Positions 40,973-50,430 are shown, counted from the first letter of the stretch. The stretch is DNA of 64,000 nt from Gaiellasilicea sp037720595 (GCA_037720595.1 JBBJLW010000004.1:62001-126000); one strand, 5' to 3'. The notes: generated from the letters alone by a model not told the origin. Numbers and translations: made by a program.

Positions 40973-40992
40973 GTGTCTAGGTACCTAGACAC
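40973..40992. repeat. Perfect 20-bp palindrome
   Basis: GTGTCTAGGTACCTAGACAC reads the same on both strands. It begins 4 bp after the preceding stem-loop. The region 40875-41069 has no convincing gene. Confidence 0.85.
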
Positions 40993-41069
40993 TTCCCGTA
41001 ATGGAGTGGGCAGGTCCTGCGGGTTTGTGCTCCACGTCACAAATGCGGGTGTGCACGACGCGCATGCTT

Positions 41070-41282
41070 CTAGGTTCTGCCGGCCTGCTCCTCCTCGCGC
41101 ATGCACTTAGGGCACAGATGCGCGACGGCGTGGCGCTCCCCGTGCTCGTCCGTCCAGAGGCCGATCTCCATCCAGCCGGCTTCGTCCTTCTCGTAGCCGC
41201 GGCCGCACTTGGTGCACCGCTCCCGCAACTCGAGCGCTTCGAAGTCGAACTCGCCAGCCATCGAGTCGAACTCGCCAGCCAT
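41070..41282 (-). CDS. Small zinc-ribbon protein near attR
   Basis: A 70-residue protein with CTKCGRGYEKDEAGW and HLCPKC: two CxxC knuckles. A 21-bp tandem duplication at the start (MAGEFDS/MAGEFDF) gives two in-frame ATGs, at 41282 and 41261. It is antisense to the rest of the right half and close to attR. Unknown role, perhaps control of the element. Confidence 0.55.
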   Translation of the reverse strand: MAGEFDSMAGEFDFEALELRERCTKCGRGYEKDEAGWMEIGLWTDEHGERHAVAHLCPKCMREEEQAGRT

Positions 41283-41300
41283 CACGTCTCCTCTCGTTGT

Positions 41301-41322
41301 AGTGCCCAATCAGTGCCCATAC
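41301..41322. other. Probable integrase arm site, right
   Basis: Two tandem AGTGCCCA units 11 bp apart in a 22-bp block matching the left arm site at 31298 (20/22). It lies 107 bp inside attR. Confidence 0.6.
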
Positions 41323-41429
41323 CTGCCGATCGTGTATGGCTTGACTGCGAGGCTCGGGAACCGCAAACCGCGTAGCTAAGCCACTTCCCGCCACTCGGCA
41401 CCTACCCCCGCCACCCCCCGTCCAACCCC

Positions 41430-41445
41430 CCAGACGTTGACGACG
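41430..41445. other. Right attachment core (attR)
   Basis: The second exact copy of CCCCAGACGTTGACGA. Host sequence continues to its right (the response-regulator body); element sequence lies to its left. Confidence 0.85.
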
Positions 41446-41749
41446 AAGCGGTCGTCGCGACCTTGCTGGAGCTTCGAGCGCAGCCTCGAGACGTGCGAAT
41501 CCAACGTCCTCGTTCGGCAATGCGTGCGAAATCCCCAGATGTCGCGCAGGAGCTCCTCCTTCGTGAAGACCCGCGTCGGCTCGGTCGCGAGCTTGCAGAG
41601 CAGCGCGAACTCCTTGCCGGCGAGGTGCACCGCCTCGCCGCGCACTGTGACCCGCCTCGTCGCCCGGTCGACAACCAGGCCGCCGGCCTCGAGTCGGTCG
41701 CCGGCCGGCGACGCGACACGTCGCAGGACAGCCCGAATCCTCGCCAGCA
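41430..41749 (-). pseudogene. Response regulator, middle fragment (winged helix)
   Basis: The minus strand reads ARIRAVLRRVASPAGDRL, then the OmpR/PhoB winged helix (HLAGKEFALLCKLATEP, FTKEELLRDIWGF, RTLDSHVSRLRSKL, FVVNVWGVG). At attR the native ending YRLVD is replaced by element-coded RGVAGVGAEWREVA and a stop at 41376. Upstream the frame is cut at the transposon boundary; the receiver domain is at 60549-60880. As it stands the fragment cannot make a full regulator. Confidence 0.88.
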
Positions 41750-41764
41750 GGGCTCCGTTTCAAC
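41750..41764 (+). repeat. Left terminal inverted repeat of the island
   Basis: GGGCTCCGTTTCAAC, followed by TT, 10 bp and CAGAGCCG (41777-41784). The same CCGTTTCAACTT...CAGAGCCG layout recurs near the right end at 60489-60519. Confidence 0.8.
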
Positions 41765-41871
41765 TTGGGAAAGCGCCAGAGCCGCTTGTTCAAGCGCCTT
41801 AGAGTGCTTTGCTTATCGGGGTAAAGGGCTAGCCGGGAAGTTCCGGCAATTCCGCTCGTGCGATACGCACG

Positions 41872-42939
41872 CTAACCGGGCGGTTTCGCGGCTCGAACTC
41901 GCGAACGCCTGTTGCCTTCGCGCGGATGCTCGCGCAGCCACTGCTCCACCTCTGCTCTGAGCCAGTACCACTTCGACCCGACCCTTCCTGTCAGCTCGGG
42001 AGCGATCACGGCCGGGTTGTGGAGGCTCGAAGGCCGTACCCCCAGGAGTCGCCCAACCTCGACAGTGCCCAAATAGAGGTGCTGAAGCTCGTTTGGTCGC
42101 CGCACTGGCACCTCTCGCCCACGCGCAAATGCCTCAACGTCGTCGCGCAGCCACACGCGCGTGACCCCGAGGGTCAGCACGTGCCGTGGGAAGTCAGGCT
42201 TGTGTGTGAGGACGCCTGCCTGCTCGCTTGACAATCCGAACCGGTGTGCGATCCAGCCCGTCGAGACGAACTCGTGCGGGCCGCGGTTGAAGTCAGTGCG
42301 GTGCTTGAACGTCCGCAAGCGACCTTCCTCGGCGGTGATCTCACCTTTCGCGACCCGCATCATCTCGGCCCACTCGATTAGCAGGGTGGCGCAGATTGAC
42401 TTGATCCGCGGCATTGCCAGGTCGCCCTCTCTACGGCTCGCGTTCCTCTCGTCCGCCCATCGGTCGTAATCAAGGCCGCGTTCACGCGGCGGGCTTGTGG
42501 CGAGCCAGAGACGGAGTGCCGTAAGAGGCTCTTCGGCGGATCGCCGTCGACCGGAATACGTCGAGCGAAGGGAGCTCTGGCGGGCACTCGGACGTGGCCG
42601 CTTACCCGTGTAGATCTCGCAGGCGAAGCGCCACGTCTCCCAGGCCCGACCGACCCTGGTCGTGTTCCAGGCAGGGGCGACTTGGCGCGCGGTCGAGTTG
42701 AAGTCGCCGGCGCTAGGAGCCTTCCCGGCTGGCAGCTCGAGCCTCCGAGCCACGAGGCCGATTGCATCAAGCGCCTCGATCCTCTCGCGGATCTCTCGAT
42801 CGGCTTTCGTCTCCTTGGCAGCCGCACCCAGGTACTCGCGCATCCGCTCGTACGCGCGTAGCTGATCGGCGGGTGCGAGCGCAAGGAAGCGCTGCATCGC
42901 CGAATCAAGCTCCCGTCTCCTCTGTCGCTTGTCGGCCAC
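41872..42939 (-). CDS. DNA-binding protein with two excisionase-like modules
   Basis: A 355-residue basic protein. Two C-terminal modules look like MerR/Xis-type winged helices: WIAHRFGLSSEQAGVLTH...VWLRDDVEAFARGRE (residues 225-275) and LGTVEVGRLLGVRPSSLHN...WYWLRAEVEQWLREHP (290-340). The first 220 residues are helical and unassigned (GRAWETWRFACEIYTGKRPRPSA). As the gene nearest the left end it may regulate or assist transposition; this is inference. Upstream, 42940-43150 holds no gene I can support. Confidence 0.55.
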   Translation of the reverse strand: MADKRQRRRELDSAMQRFLALAPADQLRAYERMREYLGAAAKETKADREIRERIEALDAIGLVARRLELPAGKAPSAGDFNSTARQVAPAWNTTRVGRAWETWRFACEIYTGKRPRPSARQSSLRSTYSGRRRSAEEPLTALRLWLATSPPRERGLDYDRWADERNASRREGDLAMPRIKSICATLLIEWAEMMRVAKGEITAEEGRLRTFKHRTDFNRGPHEFVSTGWIAHRFGLSSEQAGVLTHKPDFPRHVLTLGVTRVWLRDDVEAFARGREVPVRRPNELQHLYLGTVEVGRLLGVRPSSLHNPAVIAPELTGRVGSKWYWLRAEVEQWLREHPREGNRRSRVRAAKPPG

Positions 42940-43150
42940 CCTCGGCAGCTTCGCCGCCCGCTGCGCTCGATCCTCCCGCGCGCATCTCGCGGGTGGGAGC
43001 CGCCTGATATGTCAGATCCCGCAGACGCCGAGCGAGTGCAGCGCCGCAGAGCGGCCCTAGCTCCAACAGCCGCGCTACGCTCCGCCGCGTGAACCTCGGC
43101 CGGAAGAAGGCAGATCCAACGGACGCGGAGCTCGCACACACCGCGACCGG

Positions 43151-43735
43151 GTGACCAGGGAGCTCGACGACGCTTTCGCAAGGGGCGGGAAGCTGCGGGA
43201 AGGTCGAAATTCGAACCGAGGCGCCTACAAGAAGCTGCCCGAAGTGATCGAGAGCGAGGAGTCGATCGTCGAGGTCGCGCAAGCTCAGTTCACCGAGAGT
43301 GTCTGGAGCAAGAACGACAAGTGGTTCAAGGGCGGCTATGTCGTTCTCACCGACCGGCGCTTGATCGCTCTAGGCACAGGCTTCGGCGGCTCAGGCGGCA
43401 CGCGCGGCGTCGAGTTGATCCCGCTTGAGCGAGTGCTCTCCGTCGACAGTTCCCGGTTCGTCGGCCAGGGCATCATCGGCTTTGGCGCGCCGCTACGGAT
43501 CAACACAGGCGGAAAGCAGATCACCTACCGCGTTATGCCGACTCGGGTGGCCGACGCGATGAGCGAGTACGTCCGAGCGAGGATCAACGAGCGCGAATCG
43601 GGCTCAGCTGCATCCCGCCCGGTCGGCGACGACCCGCTCGAAGCGCTCAAGAAGCTCGCCGAGCTTCACGACGCCGGCGTGCTGACCGATGAGGAATTCT
43701 CCGCCAAGAAGGCCGCCCTACTCGAACGAATCTAG
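43151..43735 (+). CDS. PH-like and SHOCT domain protein
   Basis: A 194-residue protein. The N-terminal part (VEVAQAQFTE...GGYVVLTDRRLIALG...ERVLSVDSSRFVGQGIIGFGAPL) resembles bacterial PH-like domains. The C-terminal 35 residues (DPLEALKKLAELHDAGVLTDEEFSAKKAALL) are a SHOCT domain, a short oligomerisation module. No catalytic residues. Family members are widespread and of unknown function. GTG start. Confidence 0.75.
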   Translation: MTRELDDAFARGGKLREGRNSNRGAYKKLPEVIESEESIVEVAQAQFTESVWSKNDKWFKGGYVVLTDRRLIALGTGFGGSGGTRGVELIPLERVLSVDSSRFVGQGIIGFGAPLRINTGGKQITYRVMPTRVADAMSEYVRARINERESGSAASRPVGDDPLEALKKLAELHDAGVLTDEEFSAKKAALLERI

Positions 43736-43763
43736 CGACGCTGCGAGCTTCGTCGTCTGGACG

Positions 43764-44543
43764 CTAGACGCCGCCGGCGCGCTTCCGGAGAACAGCGTCT
43801 TCGCGGTACTGATGCGGCCTGATCGTGGCGATGGCGCGCTCGCGACTTGGCTCGAGCCTGGCCTTCACCTCGGTGACGTCGTAGCCGAAGTGGAGCAGTG
43901 CGGCCTCCCAGGTTCCCCACCGCCGACGGTAGGGCGAGTCACTCGGGAGGAAGAGCTCCCTCCCCTGCGTCTTCGCGAGCTCGACCTCCTTCTGACGCCA
44001 GAGCCCGAACTCGATCACGAGCGGCACGCGGCCGAGCGCCTTCACGCAGTCGGCCAGGGTCTCGCGGAGCGTCTCCTCGCGGTAGTGGTGCACCTTGCCG
44101 ACCATCCGCCTGCGGAAACGGGCCTCGATCTTGAACGGGGTCGAGGTCACGGACATCGAGAGCGCGTCCTTCGCCTGCCGCCAGGAGCCGAAGAAACGTG
44201 TGACGGCACCGAATTCGTGGATGCCCTCGCCGGCGGCGACGAGCTCGTGGTACGCGCTCCTGTACTTATCCGGCGATAGCTCCTCACCCACGTGATCTGC
44301 GATCCGCCGTAGCGAGCGAAGGAAGAGCGCGGTCTCGCTCTCCGCACCAGCGAGCCGCTGGAGTCGCAACTCGCTGATCTCCGCGAACACGTCCTCTTGC
44401 TGCTCGAGCGAGAGAGCGTTGTAGACGACGAGCAGTAGGGCTGTCGCCGAGGTCGGCAATGCAGGCCCCGCGGGCAGCGGCGCCTTGGCGACGATCGTGC
44501 CCGAGAGGGCGCGCTCGCGTCTGCTGGGGTTGCCATTACTCAC
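43764..44543 (-). CDS. Hypothetical protein with GxW-type helical repeats
   Basis: A 259-residue protein from GTG 44543 (SNGNPSRRERALSG). Residues 125-250 hold two similar units ending RFFGSWRQAKDAL and RRWGTWEAALLHFGYD, the pattern of small helical DNA-binding repeats found beside HNH or sigma-like proteins. The N-terminal part (LLLVVYNALSLEQQEDVFAEISEL) is helical. Unknown function, probably nucleic-acid binding. Confidence 0.55.
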   Translation of the reverse strand: MSNGNPSRRERALSGTIVAKAPLPAGPALPTSATALLLVVYNALSLEQQEDVFAEISELRLQRLAGAESETALFLRSLRRIADHVGEELSPDKYRSAYHELVAAGEGIHEFGAVTRFFGSWRQAKDALSMSVTSTPFKIEARFRRRMVGKVHHYREETLRETLADCVKALGRVPLVIEFGLWRQKEVELAKTQGRELFLPSDSPYRRRWGTWEAALLHFGYDVTEVKARLEPSRERAIATIRPHQYREDAVLRKRAGGV

Positions 44544-44765
44544 GGACTTCCGGAAGGTAGAGCGTCGTCCAGCGCCCGGCGCGAGGGCATGAACTCCCGG
44601 ACGGCGCCCGCCCTTTACGCTTGCCTTCGTGCCCTTCCACGTCTTCATCAAGACTGGCCGCCCCGAGCACTGGGGCGGCCTTGGCGAAGTCACTACGTCA
44701 GCCGGAGGTTCTAGGGTGACGGTGATGCTGGAGTTGGATGCAAATGGTCGGCCGCGGACGACGCT

Positions 44766-45017
44766 CTACTGGCGAAGGCGGATCCGGGTGCACTGGACGT
44801 CGCTGCATTCGAAGAGATGCTGGTACTCGGGCTTCCGCGCCCGGAGCCGCAGCTGGTCTCTCGGCGGGTGTTGACCATCGCTCGGGCGGCGGAAGAGGTC
44901 GCGGCTCGCGATCTCTCGCGCGATCGCGTCCCTCGCCATCCAGCCGCCGCCGTCCTCGCGCAGAACCTCGACCATCGCCTCGTGCAGAGTCACACAGCAA
45001 CAGTACGCCTGGGGCAT
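44766..45017 (-). CDS. HARE-HTH-like winged-helix protein
   Basis: An 83-residue protein: LHEAMVEVLREDGGGWMARDAIAREIASRDLFRRP is the pattern of the HARE-HTH winged helix, followed by a strand-rich end CSDVQCTRIRLRQ. HARE-HTH domains occur in restriction and chromatin contexts and may sense modified DNA. Its position downstream of the Abi and res genes suggests membership of the R-M locus. Confidence 0.65.
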   Translation of the reverse strand: MPQAYCCCVTLHEAMVEVLREDGGGWMARDAIAREIASRDLFRRPSDGQHPPRDQLRLRARKPEYQHLFECSDVQCTRIRLRQ

Positions 45018-45071
45018 CGCTCAGACCACCCACGCGCCGCCTCCAGACGGTGCTGCGCCCCCGTTGAGCGC

Positions 45072-45899
45072 CTAGGAGCCGTCGGGCCGAGGCTTGCGCG
45101 CAGCGCGCGTGTCGAGGATGAACCTCGTCAGCACGAGCGCGCTCCCGGAGACCAGGCGCGCGTGGCGCGGGCCGAGTCCGGACGGTCGCCGGTGCCTCCC
45201 GTGGCCAGTTCCGAATCGGTTGCGGAGCTCGGCTGTCCCGACGACGGCTTGCCCGAGGCCACGCAGCACCTTCTTGATCGAGTCCGCGCCGGCCTTTGCC
45301 CCGTCCACGTCTTCAACCGACAGGTCGATCGTCTTCAGCGCGTTCTTGAAGAGCTGCTCGAGCGTCCACTTCGTGTCCGCCTCTTCCCCTGCATCGGCGA
45401 GGAGCAGTTTGCAGACCGCTTCGATCAGCTCCTTGGCGGTGCCGATCGCGAGCTCGGGGTCGGCGTCGACGCTCTCCAGGATGCGGCGCTCGTACTCGCG
45501 AAAGACGGTGGGGTCGTCGAGCGAAGCGCTGTTGATCCCGAGGTCGAACGTCGCCGGCGGGTTGATGCGCCCGTGTTCGGCGACGTCGAAGCCATCGAGA
45601 CGGAGTGCCTTGACGAGCTTCTCGATCTCGTCGGCCTGGTATGCGTCTGCATCCGAGAGGATGTGCTCGTAGACCCGGAGCAGTTTGCCGACCGCGGCCG
45701 GTGAGTCCCAGTCGACGCCGGCGTAGTACTGCTCGACAAGCGTCCGGCGCTCGCCGCCGGGCTGTTGCTCCGGCGGCAACTGCTGCGCCTTGAAGCCTCC
45801 GACCCCGCCGAAGTAGTCCTCGATCTCACGAAGGACTGAGGCCCGCACCAGGTACTCGCGGAAGCGCTGGCGTGTCCGCGGCGACGGCGCTAGGCCCAT
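45072..45899 (-). CDS. Abortive infection family protein (Abi_C domain)
   Basis: A 275-residue protein. The C-terminal 110 residues (TAKELIEAVCKLLLADAG...LFKNALKTIDLS...AELRNRFGTGHGRH...RHARLVSGSALVLTRFILDT) match the Abi_C type, with the conserved RNxxGTGHG motif. Such proteins occur in phage-defence loci and may act through growth arrest. It lies 6 bp after the end of res, in the same direction, so it is part of the type III R-M operon. Confidence 0.75.
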   Translation of the reverse strand: MGLAPSPRTRQRFREYLVRASVLREIEDYFGGVGGFKAQQLPPEQQPGGERRTLVEQYYAGVDWDSPAAVGKLLRVYEHILSDADAYQADEIEKLVKALRLDGFDVAEHGRINPPATFDLGINSASLDDPTVFREYERRILESVDADPELAIGTAKELIEAVCKLLLADAGEEADTKWTLEQLFKNALKTIDLSVEDVDGAKAGADSIKKVLRGLGQAVVGTAELRNRFGTGHGRHRRPSGLGPRHARLVSGSALVLTRFILDTRAARKPRPDGS

Positions 45900-45905
45900 C
45901 GGGCG

Positions 45906-48400
45906 TTACGCGATGCCGAGGCCCTTGAGGGCCGGCCAGCTGCCCTTCGCGGCCGCAACGTCGGCTTCGCGGACGAAGAGGTAACGCCACTTGATGCCGT
46001 TGATCTTCGGGGCGGCGCTGACGTGGTTCGCCCAGCGCAAGGCAGCCTGCCGCTTCGCCTTCACGTCGATACTTCCCGCCTCGTTGTCCGACTTGACCTC
46101 GATCACCCAGTGGGTGTTGTCGCTGTCCACGGCGAGGAAGTCGGGGTAGTAGTTGCCGCCTTCCCAGGCGATCTCCAGGTCGCGCTTCACGAGCAGGCGC
46201 GCCCAGAAGCTGACTTCGTCGCTCTCGTCGAGGATGTTGGCCGTGTCGAGCTCGGTCGAGGAGTCGAACCACGCCTGCTCGTACATCGACTTCTTCCAGC
46301 CGATGTAGCCGGCGCCGCGCTTGAACTTCCCCTTGCGATCGCCGCTCGTCTCCGGGCGGCCGCTGCGGGGTTCGCCGAACAGCCTCGGCTCGATCCGCTG
46401 GGTGATCTTCGGGGCGAGCACGTGCTGGCGCTGCTCGTCGGCGACGAGCTCGATCACGCGCTGGGCGGCACGATCGACGTAGGCCGAGAGGATCTCGTTC
46501 GCCTGCTTCTCGCCCGCCCGCGACTCGAGGCCCGCGAGAACGGCATCCACGAGCGCGCCCGCAGCAGCGAGGTCGGCCTTGCGCGGCGCGACGTACTTCG
46601 AGGCGCAGACGGCGTCGAGCAGCATTTGGCGTGCGTCATCGAGCGAGAGCTGTCTGCCACCCGACTTGACCTTGTCGGCCACGTTCGCCGTCGTGGTGAC
46701 CGTGTGCCGAAGACCATCCGGGCCGATGACGACCTTGGCGCCGAGCCGCGTGCGGCGAGCTCATCGCTCGGGTCGATCGCGAGCCGCTCACCGAGCTCAC
46801 GGAAGGGGTTGCCGTACTCGGGGTAGGCAAGGTCGGCGAGCGAGAACTCGACCGCGATCTTCTCGGTCACGACGACCGGCAGGAAGAGCGCCGGCAAGTC
46901 CGGGCGAGCCGTCAACTCGGCCGCCGCGGCCGCTTCCTTCGTGGCCTGCTCCGTCCGCTCCTCGACCGAAGCGAGGACGACGCCTCCGGCGCCCGTGGCG
47001 GCGGCGCCACCGTCATCGGCCGTCGCGACGGGCGCTTCGACCTCCTCGGTCTGCGTGATCAGCACGTTCTGGCCGAGCGCGTTCCTGCGAACCTCGATGT
47101 GCGTGCGCAGGTCGATGAACGCCTGGTTGATGACGTTGTGGCGCTGCAGCAGCTCGCCGTAGCGCTCGTGCGCGATCACCTCGAGCGTGTCCAGGATCTC
47201 GATCCCGGTGTACTTCCCGAACGGGAGGCGGAGGCCGCGCCCGAGCGTCTGCTCGGTCAGGATCTCTGAGACCGAGCTACGCAGGCTGACGATCACGTAG
47301 ACGTTCTTGACGTCCCAGCCCTCCTTCAGCATCCCGACGGAGACGATCACGCGAACCGGCGAGTCGGGATCCTCGACCGCATCGAGGAGCTCGAGCGAGA
47401 CATCAGGAGCGTTGGAGTGGACGACCAGGACAGGATCCTTGTCAGCGCTCTCGGCGACGAAGCGTCCGCCGGCGAAAGAAGGATCGCGGACGATCCGGCC
47501 GACTTCCTCGGCGTCCTCGATCGACTTCGCGACCACGAGCATCACCGGGTTGACGGTCTTGCCTTCCAGGAGCGCCTTGTTCGCCTCGATCGCCAACTCC
47601 TTCAGCTCGAGCAGCCGCGCCGCGTCGAGCAGCTTCGTCTCCCAGTCGGTGCGGTCGTCCTTGCGGCCGACGATCACGGGCGCCTTGACGAGCTCGTCGG
47701 CGATCGCCGCCGCGAGCGGGTAGCGGTAGAAGATCTGATCGGCGAGAGTCTTCTTGTGCGGTGTCGCGGTCAAACCGATGATCGCGTACGGCTTCAGCCC
47801 ACGGACAGCGTCGGAGAACTTGTCTCCGAAGTAGCAGTGGTGCTCGTCGGCGAAGACGATCAGGTCGTCGAGCCCGACCAGGTGCTCGTAGAAGCCCTTG
47901 CCGAGGCCCTCCTGGAACTTGTGCGTCTTCCGCCCGACGTTCGACTCCGGCTTCAGCAGCGCCTGGACGGTGAAGACGAACAGCTTGATCTGATCCTCGT
48001 CCTCGAGCGCCGTGGCGATCTCGGCGGTGTTGAAGTTCTCTGAGGTGATGACCACGGGCTCGACCTCCATCCCGCCGAGCAGGCTCTTCGCTGTGCCGGA
48101 GGTGAACTGTGCGGCGGTCTTCCGCTCGATCGTCTTGCCGGGCGCGATCACCGCGAAGTTGCGGGTGCCGAGCGCGGCGAAGTACTCGATCGCACCGGCG
48201 AGAATGTAGGTCTTGCCGACGCCGGTGGCGACGTCCGCGACTCCCTCGAATCCGATCGTGCCGTCCTCGCCGTAGTGCTCGGCGAGCCGGTAGGCGATCA
48301 GCTCGAGCGCTTCCCGGTTCGGGGCGCGCAGGTCGAGCCGGGCAGTGATCGCCTCGACCAGCTCGCCGTTGACCAGCTCTCCGACGGCCGGAACGCTCAC
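45906..48400 (-). pseudogene. res: Type III restriction enzyme Res subunit, frameshifted
   Basis: The GTG start at 48400 overlaps mod by 4 bp. The first frame runs to a stop at 46454 and encodes a superfamily 2 helicase (GVADVATGVGKTYILAG, FADEHHCYFG, GLTATPHKKT, EQTLGRGLRLPFG). After residue about 550 (SDELAARGS) it turns into Ser/Arg-rich nonsense, while the next frame picks up RLGAKVVIGPDGLRHTV and continues to 45906 with the nuclease domain YYPDFLAVDS...VIEVKSDN (PD-ExK). One base lost or gained near 46745-46755 explains this. The total would be about 830 residues. It may be a real mutation or an assembly error. Confidence 0.85.
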
Positions 48401-50265
48401 GCCTGCACCTGCTCCGCTGCTGCCGGCTCGGCGGGCTCGTCGCCGTTGCTCTCGACCGCGCCGGCGTGGCGATCCCACCAGAACTGGCCCTGGCGGTAGT
48501 CGGCGAGGATCGTCTCCGGCACCTTGCGAACCGTCGAGCCGGGACGCAGCTCGCGTAGAACCTCACGCACGTCCTGATCGACCATCGTCCCGCAGAGACA
48601 GAGCCGCTCGTCTTCGGGCAGTTCGGCGACCAGCAGTCGTGCGACAGCCTCGTTCACAAGCCCGTCGACGACGGCGAGCCGGACACGGCCCTTGCGACCT
48701 GCGAATGGGAGCAGCTCCGAGTCGTACTCGTAGCCGAACTGCGCAGCGACAGCCTCACTCAGCGCGCTGCCAACAGCCCACTCGGCCAGCAAGACCTGGC
48801 CCTCGAACGCCTCGAACATCGACGGCGCGACGTCGAGAACTCGGAACCCGCCGCCGCCTGTCCACTCGACGCTTCCGCTGATGCCGCCGACATCATCCCC
48901 CGAGACGACCTTCTCGAGCCGCGGCCCGGTGAAGGTCTCGAGCGTTTCGCGGCTCCACTCGCCCGTCACCCAGCGACGACGCATCTTGTGCGCGACGGCT
49001 GCGGTGGTGCCTGATCCGGCGAAGCAGTCGAGGACGATGTCGCCTGGGTTCGTCGCGATCTGGATGATGCGGGCCATCAAGCGCTCGGGCTTCGGCGTGG
49101 CGAAGGCAGCGACGTCGGGGATCAGTGCGCGGATCTCCTTGTTGGCTTCGTCGGTGTGCCCGGTGTCCTCGTGCTCCCACCAGGTGTTGGGCACGATCCC
49201 CTGGTCGTCCTCGAGGTAGCGCTTGACGGCGGGAGCGCCGTCACCCTTCTTGCCGAAATAGGCGAGACCCGACTCGACGATCTTCAGCCACTTGTCCTCC
49301 GTTGTCGACCAGTGGCGACCTTTCGGCGGATGCCTCACAGTCCCGGCCGGGGTCGTGATCGGATAGCTCAGGTTGGCCCGGATGTTGGGCGCATCGAAGG
49401 GAACGGCACGCCAAGGGCCCTTCGGATCATTGTCGGGGTTGCTGTACTGCTTTCCCTGCTCCGCAGTACGGGCGAGGAGATTGCGGGTCTTCGCCCAGTG
49501 AACCGAATCCTTCGCGTAAACAAGGATGTAGTCGTGCGAGACCGAGAGGGAAGCGTCGTTGGAGCGGGAGTAGCGCTTCTCCCATACGACGGTTGCTACG
49601 AAAGACTGCCGACCGAAAACCTCGTCCATCAGCACGCGGAGGTACCCCTGCTCGCTGTCGTCGCAGTGAACCCAGATCGACCCGTCGTCTGCGAGCATCT
49701 TCTTCAGCAGTTGAAGCCGGTCGCGCATCATCGTGAGCCAGACGGAGTGCTCGAGCGCGTCGTCGTACTGCTCGAACGCTTGCTGGGTGTTGAAGGGCGG
49801 GTCGATGTAGACGAGCTGCACCTTGCCGACGTACTCGTCGCGGAACTCCGGGATCCGGGTCAGGCTGGTCAGCGCGTTCAGCGAGTCGCCGCGGATCAAG
49901 AGGTTGTCCTTCGCTCGCTGCCGGTCGCTATGCACCTCGCCGGTCGTGCCAGCGTCACGGAGCAGCCGCGCTTCGGCTACGCGGTAGTCGGCTGGAGGCA
50001 GCCACTCGTAGCTGCCGTCCTCGTGTGAGAGCAGGCGAAGCTGCTTGTTCGTCCAGGTGAGCTCGAGCCGCCCGCTGTGCCCCTCTGCCACGCTTCGTGT
50101 CCTCTTCTTCCGCTGCTTGGTCGCCTGCTCAGGACTGCGCGGCGCGGGATCGCGCGCGCTGTTCGGATCAGCCTCGTGAGGATCGTCGCTGAGCGGCTGA
50201 CTACTGTCCAGAATAGCCGCGGCCTCGGCGGACTTGGTCGGATTCGACGGTGTCTTGGCTCCCAT
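48397..50265 (-). CDS. mod: Type III DNA methyltransferase Mod subunit
   Basis: A 622-residue beta-class N6-adenine methyltransferase: VYIDPPFNTQQAF (motif IV) comes before DCFAGSGTTAAVAHKM (motif I), with the target-recognition region between. It modifies one strand of a short asymmetric site and guides Res. The N-terminal 60 residues are low-complexity and hydrophilic. ATG 50265 is chosen; further upstream the frame is basic and non-conserved in style. It is divergent from the unknown gene at 50431. Confidence 0.9.
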   Translation of the reverse strand: MGAKTPSNPTKSAEAAAILDSSQPLSDDPHEADPNSARDPAPRSPEQATKQRKKRTRSVAEGHSGRLELTWTNKQLRLLSHEDGSYEWLPPADYRVAEARLLRDAGTTGEVHSDRQRAKDNLLIRGDSLNALTSLTRIPEFRDEYVGKVQLVYIDPPFNTQQAFEQYDDALEHSVWLTMMRDRLQLLKKMLADDGSIWVHCDDSEQGYLRVLMDEVFGRQSFVATVVWEKRYSRSNDASLSVSHDYILVYAKDSVHWAKTRNLLARTAEQGKQYSNPDNDPKGPWRAVPFDAPNIRANLSYPITTPAGTVRHPPKGRHWSTTEDKWLKIVESGLAYFGKKGDGAPAVKRYLEDDQGIVPNTWWEHEDTGHTDEANKEIRALIPDVAAFATPKPERLMARIIQIATNPGDIVLDCFAGSGTTAAVAHKMRRRWVTGEWSRETLETFTGPRLEKVVSGDDVGGISGSVEWTGGGGFRVLDVAPSMFEAFEGQVLLAEWAVGSALSEAVAAQFGYEYDSELLPFAGRKGRVRLAVVDGLVNEAVARLLVAELPEDERLCLCGTMVDQDVREVLRELRPGSTVRKVPETILADYRQGQFWWDRHAGAVESNGDEPAEPAAAEQVQA

Positions 50266-50430
50266 CGCGAGACAGTAGGACGCGCGCTCGTGCACAGGGA
50301 GCCTTGGGCTAAGGCCGTTCGCGAATGCTCGGGATGTCCGGCCGTTGTCCAGTGAACTCGCCGCAAAGCGATCGCGCGCACCGGCTTTCGGTGTGCCCTG
50401 GCGTCTTACGGCGCTCCTAGACTCGGGTCT

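Larger units (their letters stand above)
31249..41445. mobile_element. Integrated prophage-like satellite (about 10.2 kb)
   Basis: The element is bounded by the 16-bp direct repeat. The left half, minus strand, holds integrase, excisionase-like, zinc-finger and RepA-like ATPase genes, mostly joined by 4-bp overlaps. The right half, plus strand, holds portal, fused protease-capsid, two small genes, large terminase and HNH. No tail, lysis or small-terminase gene is recognised. This content resembles the small mycobacterial elements phiRv1/phiRv2 and capsid-encoding phage-inducible chromosomal islands, which make their own heads and borrow tails from a helper phage. Classification as a satellite rather than a decayed prophage is inference; all structural genes look intact. 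Confidence 0.85.

Noticed and set aside
43204..43225. TTCGAA-type sequence resembling a tRNA T-loop
   Set aside because: No matching stem or acceptor arm, and it is inside a coding frame. No tRNA or rRNA was found in the window.
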